Source of the DNA: JACQXM01 sp964569425
GTDB lineage: Bacteria > Planctomycetota > Phycisphaerae > UBA1845
Length of the DNA stretch: 30,916 bases
Reading direction: 5' to 3'
NCBI GenBank assembly: GCA_964569425.1
Contig: CAZMVD010000039.1
Coordinates: 1-30,916 of the forward strand
Part shown: in pieces, positions 8,261 to 16,098 of the stretch
How the letters are laid out: every line of letters begins with the position of its first letter
Numbering within the stretch: the stretch's first letter is position 1
Position numbers and translations under genes: made by a program
Notes under the pieces: model-generated
Told to the model about the DNA's origin: nothing
Databases searched by the model: none
The model's input: the letters and a program-made list of their open reading frames with translations, nothing else

Positions 8261-8698
8261 CTAACTCGCGCTCTCGCTCGCCGCCACCAGCGGCGTAAGC
8301 TTCGCACGGATCGCCTCCGGAATCGAAACCGGTCGAAAAGTCCCCGATTTCGTCGCGCAGCACACCACTGTGGCCCGACCGGCGGCAATGCGCTCTCCAC
8401 CCCGCAGAAAATCCCCCGAAAACGTCAGCGATCGATCGCCCACGTGCGACACCCGCAGCACCACTTCCAGCTCTTCTTCGAAGTACGCCGGCGCAAAATA
8501 CTCGCAACTGGTCGCCACCCGCGGCCAACTGATGGTCTGTTCGCCCTCCCGATGGATCACGCTCATCCCCAGCGAACGCCAGAACGCGCACTCCGCCTCC
8601 TCCATCAGGCGATAGTAATTGGAAAAATGCAGCACGCCGGCCACGTCGGTCTCGGCAAACTGCACCCGGCGGCTCAGGCGAAACGCGGAATCGCTCAT
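8261..8698 (-). CDS. Acyl-CoA thioesterase, 4HBT (YbgC-like) hot-dog fold
   Basis: This 145-aa protein matches the 4-hydroxybenzoyl-CoA-thioesterase/YbgC group in length and motif. Near residue 15 the segment FAETDVAGVLHFSNYYRLMEEAE holds the catalytic acidic residue (ETD) and the family's Tyr/Glu pattern. It should hydrolyse an acyl- or aroyl-CoA in the cytoplasm. The ATG sits in an ATGA overlap with the stop of the symporter gene, so the two are translationally coupled. A longer open frame to 8818 reads through the symporter gene. The chorismate-lyase-like gene further upstream makes an aromatic acyl-CoA substrate conceivable, but this is speculation. Confidence 0.88.
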   Translation of the reverse strand: MSDSAFRLSRRVQFAETDVAGVLHFSNYYRLMEEAECAFWRSLGMSVIHREGEQTISWPRVATSCEYFAPAYFEEELEVVLRVSHVGDRSLTFSGDFLRGGERIAAGRATVVCCATKSGTFRPVSIPEAIRAKLTPLVAASESAS

Positions 8699-10338
8699 GT
8701 CGGCTTTCCGAAAAACTTCGCCACCGTCGCCGGCGACGGCGGCCGCGTGAACAACGACACCACCACCAGCGCCGCAGTCGATGCCGCGATGTTGATCGTG
8801 ACCGGCATCATCCCCCACGCCAGGTACTCCTGGTCACCCTTCAGTTCCGTCTCGGCGTACGCCTTCCAGAACAGCAGCAGCCCCACCGCACCCGCGGTGA
8901 GCACACAAGCATACGCACCCGCCTTGGTCACCCGCTTCCAATAGAGCGCCGCAAACACCAGCGGCGCCAGACTGGCAAACCCCGTAAAACACCACACCCC
9001 CAGCCGAAACACGCTGGCCTGGCGATATTGCAGGGAAAGGATGTAAGTGACCGCGACGATGGCAACGATGAACACTCGCCCAAGCACCACCACCGCGCGG
9101 TCGCTGAGCCGGTCGCGCTCCAGATAGTGATTCACAATGTCATTGGTAAAAATGCTGCCCAGGCAGATAAACTGCGAATCGAGGCTGGACATGATCGCCG
9201 CCAGCACCCCCGCCACCAGCAGCCCGCCGATGATGGTAGGTGCCAGCTTGTTGACCATCATCGGGAGTATCGCGTTGGCACGCTCAAAATCCGGCGGGAT
9301 CACCGGCAAACCCGTCTCCGGCACCACCGCCGACGTCGCCCACACCCCGATCAGCACGCACGGCAGCCAGGTCAGCATCATCAGCAGCGGGTGCATCACC
9401 ACCGTCAACCGAAATGCCCGCGCCGACTTCGCCGTCAGCCAATGCTGAAACAGATGCGGAAACATCGCCACGCTGAAGGGAATGAAAATGTACGTCAAGA
9501 ACACCGACGGCGGAATCTGGTGCGGGTGCCGCGGCTTGACCTTCGAAGTACCCGCCTCGTACTCCGCCATCCGCGCCTGAAACACCGTCTCGTCCGCTTC
9601 GGTCGCACCCACCTTCAGATGCGCCGGGTTGTAATGCACCACCTGTTGCGTCGCCGCGACCGGACCGCCCAGCCGATGAGATATGACCGCGAACGTCACA
9701 ATACCCAGCACGATGAACACCACTGTCTGAAAGGTGTTCGCCCACGCCGCCCCGCGCACCCCGCCGAAGAACACGTAAACAAGCGTCACGCAGCACACCA
9801 CCGCTCCGCCCAGGGCAAACGGAATCCCCCCCTTGGTTTCCGCGAAATACCCGGGAAATGCGCCCGCCGTGATACTCTCGATCCCCGTGGAAGCGCCGAT
9901 CACTCCCATCAGCAGATAGGGCACCACCAGCCCCACCAGCGCCGGAAACAGCAGCAACCCGAGCGTGTTCGAATCGAACCGGTCGCGAAAGAACTGAATC
10001 TGCGTCTGGTACCCGTAGCGCTTGCCGAACGACCACAGCTTGACGCCGATCAGAAAAAAACAGACCGAGTGGAAAATCCCCGACCACGAAACCATCTTGC
10101 CGTACGCGCCGATCCCCGCGACGAACGCCTCACCGCTGCTGCCGATGATCGCAAAGCTCGTCATCGTCGTGCCGAATACCGACATCAGCAGCACGAACGA
10201 GCCGATCCCGCGCGACGCCACAAAATAATCCGCCGCTGTCCCGCGAAAAAATCGATTGCTCAATACCCCGATGCCCAGCAACAGCACCATGTAGGCGGCA
10301 ATGACCGCAACCGCGAGCTGCCCCGAGTTCCAGTCCAT
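8695..10338 (-). CDS. Sodium:solute symporter (SSS family)
   Basis: This 547-aa protein with about 13 membrane segments has typical SSS features. These are an opening AVIAAYMVLLLGIGVLSNRFFRGTAADYFVASR, the conserved ADYFVASRGIG loop, FAIIGSSGEAF, and the late AAIMSSLDSQFICLGSIFTNDI segment carrying the sodium-site serines. It should import a small organic solute with Na+ across the inner membrane. The DUF3311 gene just upstream is its usual partner. A longer than usual loop (about residues 245-275, ADETVFQARMAEYEAG) is polar. AAAGGG lies upstream of the ATG. The substrate cannot be read from the sequence. Confidence 0.92.
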   Translation of the reverse strand: MDWNSGQLAVAVIAAYMVLLLGIGVLSNRFFRGTAADYFVASRGIGSFVLLMSVFGTTMTSFAIIGSSGEAFVAGIGAYGKMVSWSGIFHSVCFFLIGVKLWSFGKRYGYQTQIQFFRDRFDSNTLGLLLFPALVGLVVPYLLMGVIGASTGIESITAGAFPGYFAETKGGIPFALGGAVVCCVTLVYVFFGGVRGAAWANTFQTVVFIVLGIVTFAVISHRLGGPVAATQQVVHYNPAHLKVGATEADETVFQARMAEYEAGTSKVKPRHPHQIPPSVFLTYIFIPFSVAMFPHLFQHWLTAKSARAFRLTVVMHPLLMMLTWLPCVLIGVWATSAVVPETGLPVIPPDFERANAILPMMVNKLAPTIIGGLLVAGVLAAIMSSLDSQFICLGSIFTNDIVNHYLERDRLSDRAVVVLGRVFIVAIVAVTYILSLQYRQASVFRLGVWCFTGFASLAPLVFAALYWKRVTKAGAYACVLTAGAVGLLLFWKAYAETELKGDQEYLAWGMMPVTINIAASTAALVVVSLFTRPPSPATVAKFFGKPT

Positions 10339-10351
10339 GAATGCCCTTTAC

Positions 10352-10588
10352 TCAATGAGGTGACCGGCGCAACGCATCAGCAGCGGAGTCAATCTCCTCC
10401 ACCTCCGCCGGCCAGCAGAACTTCACCGCCAGAAATGCCGTCAGCACCGCCGCCAGCGAAATGCCCGCGTGCCACGCCAGACCGATGGGAATGAAACCGA
10501 AAACCAGCGGGTGATGGTCGTCCCACCACCAGAAATCCTGGTGCAGCACGATCAGCGTGACAATGATGGCCGCGATCACTTTTCGCAC
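10352..10588 (-). CDS. DUF3311 family small membrane protein, partner of the symporter
   Basis: This protein of about 78 aa has two membrane helices (VIAAIIVTLIVLHQDFWWWD and AGISLAAVLTAFLAVKF) and the DUF3311 hallmark HQDFWWWDDHHPLVFGFIPIGLAWH. In many bacteria such proteins are encoded directly before an SSS symporter, as here (13-nt gap), and are thought to be its accessory subunit. I chose the GTG at 10586-10588 because GAGGGTGA lies a few nt upstream and the length fits the family. The ATG at 10660 would add 24 polar residues unlike the family. Confidence 0.8.
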   Translation of the reverse strand: MRKVIAAIIVTLIVLHQDFWWWDDHHPLVFGFIPIGLAWHAGISLAAVLTAFLAVKFCWPAEVEEIDSAADALRRSPH

Positions 10589-10683
10589 GTTCTCACCCTC
10601 GGCCCTGTAATCCGACGGTCCGCGTCCACCCGCCACTTTGGCGATGCCGCGCCGCTCCATGCCCCCCAGTGGCCGCCCGCGTC

Positions 10684-11976
10684 TCAGGCCCGCGCCCCCG
10701 CCTGTCGGGGTGCGCCGGCTTTCTCCAGCGCCATGGGCGACGGCAGCTCGATCATCCGCGCCAGGTCGGCGAACATACCGTGTAACTCCTCATTGTACAC
10801 ATCGCCGATCAGGACGCGAACCACCGCGTCATGATGGTGTGGGTACGCCTTGAGAAAACCCGCGAAGCTGAAATCCCGGTGGTAAAAGGCGTACACCAGT
10901 TGGCGCACCAGTTGCATGCCCGAGGCGTGGGCTTCCGTCCAGGTCCCCAACCGCTCCGCAGACACGTCCCCCGCCGCCAGCGCCTCGTGAATCGCGTCCC
11001 CCGCCAACTCGCCGCTCTTCAGCGCCAGCATCACGCCCGAAGAGTAAATCGGATCCAGAAAGCCGAACGCATCGCCGATCATCACCCAGCCGTCCCCCGC
11101 CGTCCGACGGCTGCGGTACGAAAAATCACTGGTGACATACGCCTGACTCACGCAGGTGGCCGACGCCACCCGCCGCGACACCCCCGGCGTGATGCGGATT
11201 TCCTCCTGCAGCGTGGCCATCGGGTCGTCGCCGCGCCCCGTAAATAGGTACCCCGGCGGCCCCACCACCCCCACGCTGGTGATATCCTCCGGCAGCGGAA
11301 TATACCAGAACCACCCGTTCCGCCGCGGCGTGTTGATCACGATGGTGGCCCCCGCGTTGCGCCCCTCGTCTCGCAACGCCCCCTGGAAATAGGCGTAGAT
11401 CGCTCCGTTCTTCAGCCCCGGATCGCCCACCCGCGTACCCAGTTGCCGCGAAAGCACCGCCGAAATCCCCGTGGCATCGACCACCACCTGCGCCGTAAGG
11501 TCCACAGGCTGATCATCGATCACCGCCCGAACGCCGACCGCACGATCGCCCTCAAAAAGGACCTCGCGCACCAGCACGCCCTCGCGAACCTCGGCGCCGT
11601 GCTCCCGCGCATTGTCCAGCATCATCCGGTCAAAACGGTCCCGCGACACCTGCCACGTGGTCGAACACTCATGTTGAAAACGGTCCGCAAAATAAAACGG
11701 TTGCGATTCCTTCCCCGACGCCGAAACAAACTGCACGCTCTCCTTGCGCGGAAAATCCGAGGCCTTCAGCTTCTCCAGCATCCCAATCCGTTCAAAAACC
11801 CAGTAGGTCTGCGGCATCAGCGATTCACCGATGTGGTGCCGCGGAAACCGCCCCTTCTCCAGCACCAGCACGCGATGGCCGTAATCCGCCAGCACGGTCG
11901 CCGCCGTCGATCCCGCCGGCCCGCCGCCCACGATGATGCAATCGTACCCGCCGTCGCCTACCGACATCGCCGCCAC
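10684..11976 (-). CDS. FAD-dependent oxidoreductase, flavin-halogenase/geranylgeranyl-reductase superfamily
   Basis: This protein of about 430 aa shows the FAD-binding dinucleotide fold (YDCIIVGGGPAGSTAATVLAD, with E40 binding ribose), then FPRHHIGESLMP and the late flavin motif GDAFGFLDPIYSSGVMLAL. Near residue 222 it has GWFWYIPLPE, matching the WxWxIP motif of flavin-dependent halogenases. A lysine in PRKESVQF (about residue 78) sits where halogenases have their catalytic lysine region. It may therefore halogenate or oxidise an aromatic or carrier-bound substrate. Related reductases also carry parts of these motifs, so this is not proof. A perfect AAGGAGGTG (11983-11991) lies 6 nt before GTG 11976. 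It overlaps the alternative ATG at 11994, so I prefer the GTG. It follows the chorismate-lyase-like gene. Confidence 0.82.
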   Translation of the reverse strand: MAAMSVGDGGYDCIIVGGGPAGSTAATVLADYGHRVLVLEKGRFPRHHIGESLMPQTYWVFERIGMLEKLKASDFPRKESVQFVSASGKESQPFYFADRFQHECSTTWQVSRDRFDRMMLDNAREHGAEVREGVLVREVLFEGDRAVGVRAVIDDQPVDLTAQVVVDATGISAVLSRQLGTRVGDPGLKNGAIYAYFQGALRDEGRNAGATIVINTPRRNGWFWYIPLPEDITSVGVVGPPGYLFTGRGDDPMATLQEEIRITPGVSRRVASATCVSQAYVTSDFSYRSRRTAGDGWVMIGDAFGFLDPIYSSGVMLALKSGELAGDAIHEALAAGDVSAERLGTWTEAHASGMQLVRQLVYAFYHRDFSFAGFLKAYPHHHDAVVRVLIGDVYNEELHGMFADLARMIELPSPMALEKAGAPRQAGARA

Positions 11977-11982
11977 GTTTGG

Positions 11983-11991
11983 CACCTCCTT
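11983..11991 (-). promoter_or_regulatory. Consensus Shine-Dalgarno that decides a GTG start
   Basis: On the minus strand this reads AAGGAGGTG and ends 6 nt before GTG 11976. It lies inside the codons that would follow the ATG at 11994, so it cannot serve that ATG. A start at the later ATG (11967) would need an unusually long spacer. Confidence 0.7.
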
Positions 11992-12007
11992 CATTCACCA
12001 CCAACAG

Positions 12008-12586
12008 TCAGGTCGCAGCCGTGCGATACCCCGTCACACACTCCAGCAGTTCAATCGCCGGTGCACCGTCGCAATGAATGATCCCCAGCCGCCCATACCA
12101 GTCCCGCACCTGATCCAATCCCCAGGATCGACCTGCCTGATGTTCCCGGGGAAGGCGCAGATACGCCAGCACTTCCACCCGTCGCAGCACGTCATGCCGC
12201 GTCAGGATGTCGCCCAGCGGCGCCGAGCGCGCCGCGATTTCCGCCCGCACACCCTCCGGCAAGTGCGCAAAATCAACCCGCGCAATGCCGAACTCCGCCA
12301 CCGGTTCATTCGCACCCAGGGTCAGTAGAATCTTGCGCGCATACTGCCCGTTGGATTGTCGTGCGTCCAGCACCGCCAATTCCACCGCGCGGCCGTAATG
12401 CCGCTCCAGCGTCGCCGTCATGTGCTGGTCATGAACCAGCAGTTCGCAAAACGGAGGCGGCACCTCCGCCGCCGACACCCGCTCCGCCGTGGAAAGCGCC
12501 GCACCACACTCGGGAAAGTCCGCCACCAGCGAACGCCCCAGCGCCTCAGGCGTCATGCTCGTCTCTTGCCGCCGCCCCGGAATCAT
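12008..12586 (-). CDS. Chorismate-lyase-like (UbiC/UTRA fold) protein
   Basis: This 192-aa protein resembles the chorismate pyruvate-lyase-like family. Seen features are LLVHDQHMTATLERHYGRAVELAVL near residue 50 and the block ARKILLTLGANEPVAEFGIARVDFAHLPEGVRAEI. A further ERSAPLG-like ARSAPLGDIL comes next, with arginines and a central Glu where UbiC binds its substrate and product. If active, it would split chorismate into 4-hydroxybenzoate and pyruvate. Distant family members may do something else. It sits 14 nt after the radical SAM gene and 31 nt before the flavoenzyme start, in one operon. Start uncertain: the ATG at 12556 is also possible, and neither has a strong ribosome site. Confidence 0.68.
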   Translation of the reverse strand: MIPGRRQETSMTPEALGRSLVADFPECGAALSTAERVSAAEVPPPFCELLVHDQHMTATLERHYGRAVELAVLDARQSNGQYARKILLTLGANEPVAEFGIARVDFAHLPEGVRAEIAARSAPLGDILTRHDVLRRVEVLAYLRLPREHQAGRSWGLDQVRDWYGRLGIIHCDGAPAIELLECVTGYRTAAT

Positions 12587-12600
12587 GACCTGCCCCGTTC

Positions 12601-13926
12601 CTACGTGTACCGGATGTGGCGATACTGCGGATCAAAAAAAACCGGCAGCAGCGCGTCGACGCGCAACAGCCCGTCGCGCGTCAAACGAAAGACATCGCCG
12701 TCCGCCTCCAGAAAACCGTCGCGCCCCAACGCCACAAACGCCTCGCCGAAGCGCGCCCCGATGTCGACCCCGAATTTGCCGCGGAAGTAACCCGCATCGA
12801 TGCGCCCCAGCTTCATTTGCAGAACCAGCTCGCGGATAAGGCGCTCGTCGTCACTCAGCGAAAGTGCCCGCGCCAGCGGCAATGCCCCCGCCCTCACCCG
12901 TGCAAGGTACGCCTCCCACGTGTCCACGTTCTGATAGTGCACCCCCTGCATGTGCGAGAACGAAGCCACGCCCATCCCCACCATGTCCGCCCCGTGCCAG
13001 ATGGCGTCACGATACACAAACGTGCTTCGCTTCGACGGCTGCACCAGCGTATACCCGCTCGACACCACGTAGCCGGCCGACTCGAAAGCTCGAAACGCCT
13101 GATCAACCCACTGCCGCTTCGTCGCCCAGTCCGCGACCGGCGTCGGCCCGCCGGAGCGCTTCGCTTCCCGTGCGATTTCCGTGTTGTGCGGCAATTCCAT
13201 CTGATAGATGGTCACACTGTCGGGTGCCAGCGCCAGCGTCTGTTCCACCGTGTGCGCCCACCCGGCCGGCGTGTCACCCACCATGCCCGCGATCAGGTCG
13301 ACGTTGATCTGCGGAAACCCCACCTCCCGCGCCCACTCATAGGCGCGAAAGACCTCGGGCGACTTGTGCGCTCGCCCGTTGATCTCCAGCACCTCGTCGT
13401 CCAGGTGCTCGATACCCAGGCTCAATCGCGTGGTGCCGATCGCCTTGATCGTCTCCAGCTTGCTCTTCTTCAGCGTCCCCGGTTCGCACTCGAAGGTCAC
13501 CTCGCGCGCCTTCTCCCACGACCAATGTTCCGAAATACGCGCGATCAGCCGCAGCAACTGCTCGTTGCTTAGAAACGACGGCGTTCCCCCGCCGAAATAC
13601 ACAAACTCGAAGCTCCGCCCCTGCAGCGCCCCGCGCTCCGCGTACAACGCCACCTCGCGCCCCAGCGCATCCAGATAGTCCTCGACGTCCGTCGAATTCT
13701 TGTCCGTATAAACCCTGAAGTAGCAGAACTTGCACCGCTTGCGGCAGAAGGGGATGTGCAAATACAGGCCCACCGGCGACTTCGTCGGATCCGGCACCGA
13801 TCGGTCCAGCACCGCCTCCGCCGCGGGTACCTGCTCCGGCGTCCATACCGAAAACGGCGGGTAGTTGGCCACAAAATAACTGCCCACCTCCGTCCCGCGA
13901 TCCTCGTTGAGCAGTTCCAGTTCCAT
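12601..13926 (-). CDS. HemN-like radical SAM protein (coproporphyrinogen III oxidase family)
   Basis: This 441-aa protein has the radical-SAM cluster motif CRKRCKFC (C61, C65, C68) after YLHIPF. The HemN-family signature YFGGGTPSFLS follows at about residue 103, then ECEPGTLKKSKLETIKAIGTTRLSLGIEH, and a C-terminal HemN domain with MGMGVASF-like WHGADMVGMGVASFSH. True HemN has a CxxxCxxCxC motif. Here the residue after the third cysteine is Tyr-Phe, closer to HemW and class C methylases, so haem synthesis is not assured. I start at ATG 13926, where the protein becomes family-like (LLNEDRGTEVGSYFVANYPPFSVW). The open frame extends to 14352 through the neighbouring gene. The substrate is unknown. 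Confidence 0.83.
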   Translation of the reverse strand: MELELLNEDRGTEVGSYFVANYPPFSVWTPEQVPAAEAVLDRSVPDPTKSPVGLYLHIPFCRKRCKFCYFRVYTDKNSTDVEDYLDALGREVALYAERGALQGRSFEFVYFGGGTPSFLSNEQLLRLIARISEHWSWEKAREVTFECEPGTLKKSKLETIKAIGTTRLSLGIEHLDDEVLEINGRAHKSPEVFRAYEWAREVGFPQINVDLIAGMVGDTPAGWAHTVEQTLALAPDSVTIYQMELPHNTEIAREAKRSGGPTPVADWATKRQWVDQAFRAFESAGYVVSSGYTLVQPSKRSTFVYRDAIWHGADMVGMGVASFSHMQGVHYQNVDTWEAYLARVRAGALPLARALSLSDDERLIRELVLQMKLGRIDAGYFRGKFGVDIGARFGEAFVALGRDGFLEADGDVFRLTRDGLLRVDALLPVFFDPQYRHIRYT

Positions 13927-14023
13927 GCCCAGCCCTGACCCGTCGGTCGCCCGCGCCGCAACCAATTTCGCGCAAACGGGCGTCTGCACCCGAATGTCGA
14001 ACCATCGCGCGACGCTACCCGCC

Positions 14024-14029
14024 AGTATA
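14024..14029 (-). promoter_or_regulatory. Possible -10 box upstream of the radical SAM gene
   Basis: TATACT on the minus strand lies in the 185-nt gap before the HemN-like gene. No -35 box at proper spacing was found, so this is a weak call. Confidence 0.22.
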
Positions 14030-14111
14030 GGGCCGGTGTTCACCCACTGCGTGTCGAAAACTGTAACGGCTCCGTCACACCGGTGCTCTGCACCGCCGCG
14101 CATCCTCGGTT

Positions 14112-14864
14112 CTACACCGAAAGCACTTGCGCAAGGCTGTCGCCAAGCAGGCGTTGGAGGCGAGTCCAGCTTCGCTGCCCATGCACTGGAAAGAGTTGAT
14201 TCACCTCCAGCTCGATGCCGAGATAACACTTCGCCGAAAACCGCGTACGCAGATAAGTGGTCAATCCGTCCGACGTGCCGCGGTACGGATAATTCGCCCG
14301 AATCCGCAGCTTTCCGTCCGCCTGCGCAAGCCCCTTCCGCCACTGCCGGCACAGCGCGACCTCACCCCTGCGGCCGGGATCATACAGCAGTCCGACATCC
14401 GCCCGCCGCACCATCCCATCGAGCACCGGCGTGAACGTGTGCACCGAGAGATGCAGCACCGCCTCTTGCCGCTTCGTCGCCGCGCGAATCGCCTTCTCGA
14501 CTCTCTCGCGATAGGGCCGGTAATATCGCAGCAAGATCGCCGACCGCTCCAGCCGCGCCAGCGCGCGCGTCGCCTCAGAGAAAATGGTGCGGTGCCCCAC
14601 GGAACGATTGAGATCCACCAGCAACCGCGTCACTTGCGAATAGATCAGCGGCGCTCTCAGCCGCCGCGCCAGCCGCCGTGCCAGCGCCAACGCCCCGATG
14701 TCGTATCCCCGATGGGTGGTCAGCAGTTTACGATGTGCGGAGAAAATCCGCCGATAGCGCGCCGGCACCCGGCAGCCGCCATGTTCGCAGGTGATCAAGA
14801 CGTTCAGCTTGCTCGGCCATGGAATCACGCGCCTCCCTTCCGCCCGGTCCTCGCCATCAGCCAT
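14112..14864 (-). CDS. N-formylglutamate amidohydrolase family protein
   Basis: This protein of about 250 aa belongs to the N-formylglutamate amidohydrolase (FGase/HutG-like) family. It shows VLITCEHGGCRVPARYR near the start (metal-site His), THRGYDIGALALARRLA, LVDLNRS and LHLSVHTFTP with a conserved histidine. FGases hydrolyse N-formyl- or related N-acyl-amino acids. No histidine-degradation genes are nearby. It overlaps the end of the GCS2 gene by 8 nt, so it probably trims or deprotects a product of the ligases upstream. Start chosen as ATG 14864; 14912 and GTG 14828 are alternatives, and the ribosome site is weak. The C-terminal half has an uninterrupted YLGIELEVNQ strand typical of the family. 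Confidence 0.8.
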   Translation of the reverse strand: MADGEDRAEGRRVIPWPSKLNVLITCEHGGCRVPARYRRIFSAHRKLLTTHRGYDIGALALARRLARRLRAPLIYSQVTRLLVDLNRSVGHRTIFSEATRALARLERSAILLRYYRPYRERVEKAIRAATKRQEAVLHLSVHTFTPVLDGMVRRADVGLLYDPGRRGEVALCRQWRKGLAQADGKLRIRANYPYRGTSDGLTTYLRTRFSAKCYLGIELEVNQLFPVHGQRSWTRLQRLLGDSLAQVLSV

Positions 14865-16098
14865 GGAACAAGTTTCCCGAAGCAAGGCACGCGGCGAGCC
14901 TCCGGTAAACACTCTGAACGTGCGACCGCTCCCCTGGCTCGTCGCCCAGCGCCGCCGTCAGGCGCCGCGCCAGGCAGCCCTCCCGCAGGATCGTATCGAT
15001 CGGTGCCAGATCTACCTCACCATTCGCCCCCCCGCCGCGCAGCGCTTCATACAAATGAGCCCAAAGAACGCCCGCCGTGCATCGCTTCAGGTCTCCCGCC
15101 CCGAAGGCCCCCAGGTAATCCCGATCTTCCACCACCGCGCCGTCCGCATCGCGCAAGGTGGCCAGGAAAAACCGCTCCAGCGGTTCGATCGGCCATTCAC
15201 ATTGTTTCTCCAGGGGGCTCCAGCGCTCCTCGACCAGCGCCCGGAGCACGGCCACGATCAACCACAACACCGCCAGATCCGCCCGCGGACATTCCTGAAT
15301 GTCCAGCACACGGATTTCGATCGTGTTCCGGTCAAAGCGGGCGATCGCCCCCCGCGCATTCGCCCACTCATCCTGCAATACCCCTCCCGCGTCGTACGCC
15401 GCCAGCTCCCGATAGAGCGGATTCAGTATGCACGCTTCGTACTCCGCCCGTGTATACACCGGCTCAGGAATCACCCGCCCGGTCATCAGCGGAATCCGCG
15501 CCGCATTATGGCGATACACCTCGAGCCGCGTATCCAACAGTCCCGTCCGCCGCCCCCCCATCATCGGCGAACTCGCCGCCAGCGCCGGCAGAATCGGCAG
15601 CACCAGCCGGATCGCCGCGTGCAGCCGCCCGAACTCCGCGTCATCCGCAAACGGCAGGTTCAGGTGCGTGCATTGCAGGTTCGACCACCCATGCCCACGA
15701 CAATCGAAAATGCGGTTATACGCTTCATACACCGCGTTGTATTCATGCGGCCACAGCCTTGTCTCCCGCAGTGGGTCCATCCACGGATGCATCGACGAAG
15801 GCAACAGCAACGCACCATGCTCCGCCAGAATCCCATTGATACGGGTCACATCATTCTGAAAACGCTCCCCCAACCCCCCCAATCCCGCCGCCGGACCATT
15901 GGTCTTCAGTTCAATGACGTGCAACACCAGTTCGTTGGACCAGCTCAGCGGCCCCATCTCCACTTCCGACTCGTACGCGCCCGCCGCCGCGTGCAGCACC
16001 CGGTCGCTCAACGGTCGCACATCCAGCGTCGACCGGTCGGCGATCATGTACTCCAGCTCCACGCCGTACGCCTCAAAGAGATGCAACGGCCGATTCAT
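14857..16098 (-). CDS. Carboxylate-amine ligase, glutamate-cysteine ligase GCS2 family (YbdK-like)
   Basis: This 413-aa protein opens with MNRPLHLFEAYGVELEYMIAD, the GxELEY start of GCS2 enzymes. It continues with SNELVLHVIELKT, LLLPSSMHPWMDP, the N/H-rich CTHLNLPFADDAEF and NTIEIRVLDIQECPRADLAV. GCS2 enzymes join an amino group to a carboxylate using ATP. The bona fide ones make gamma-glutamylcysteine, but YbdK types have other, mostly unknown, substrates. The ATG overlaps the stop of the ATP-grasp gene (ATGA), and its own stop lies inside the next gene, so this is a tightly coupled set. Intact length. The specific substrate is unknown. Confidence 0.88.
   Translation of the reverse strand: MNRPLHLFEAYGVELEYMIADRSTLDVRPLSDRVLHAAAGAYESEVEMGPLSWSNELVLHVIELKTNGPAAGLGGLGERFQNDVTRINGILAEHGALLLPSSMHPWMDPLRETRLWPHEYNAVYEAYNRIFDCRGHGWSNLQCTHLNLPFADDAEFGRLHAAIRLVLPILPALAASSPMMGGRRTGLLDTRLEVYRHNAARIPLMTGRVIPEPVYTRAEYEACILNPLYRELAAYDAGGVLQDEWANARGAIARFDRNTIEIRVLDIQECPRADLAVLWLIVAVLRALVEERWSPLEKQCEWPIEPLERFFLATLRDADGAVVEDRDYLGAFGAGDLKRCTAGVLWAHLYEALRGGGANGEVDLAPIDTILREGCLARRLTAALGDEPGERSHVQSVYRRLAACLASGNLFHG

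Noticed and set aside
14127..15839. Plus-strand frame of 570 codons opposite the amidohydrolase and GCS2 genes
   Set aside because: Arg/Pro-rich shadow of well-supported minus-strand genes with clear motifs.
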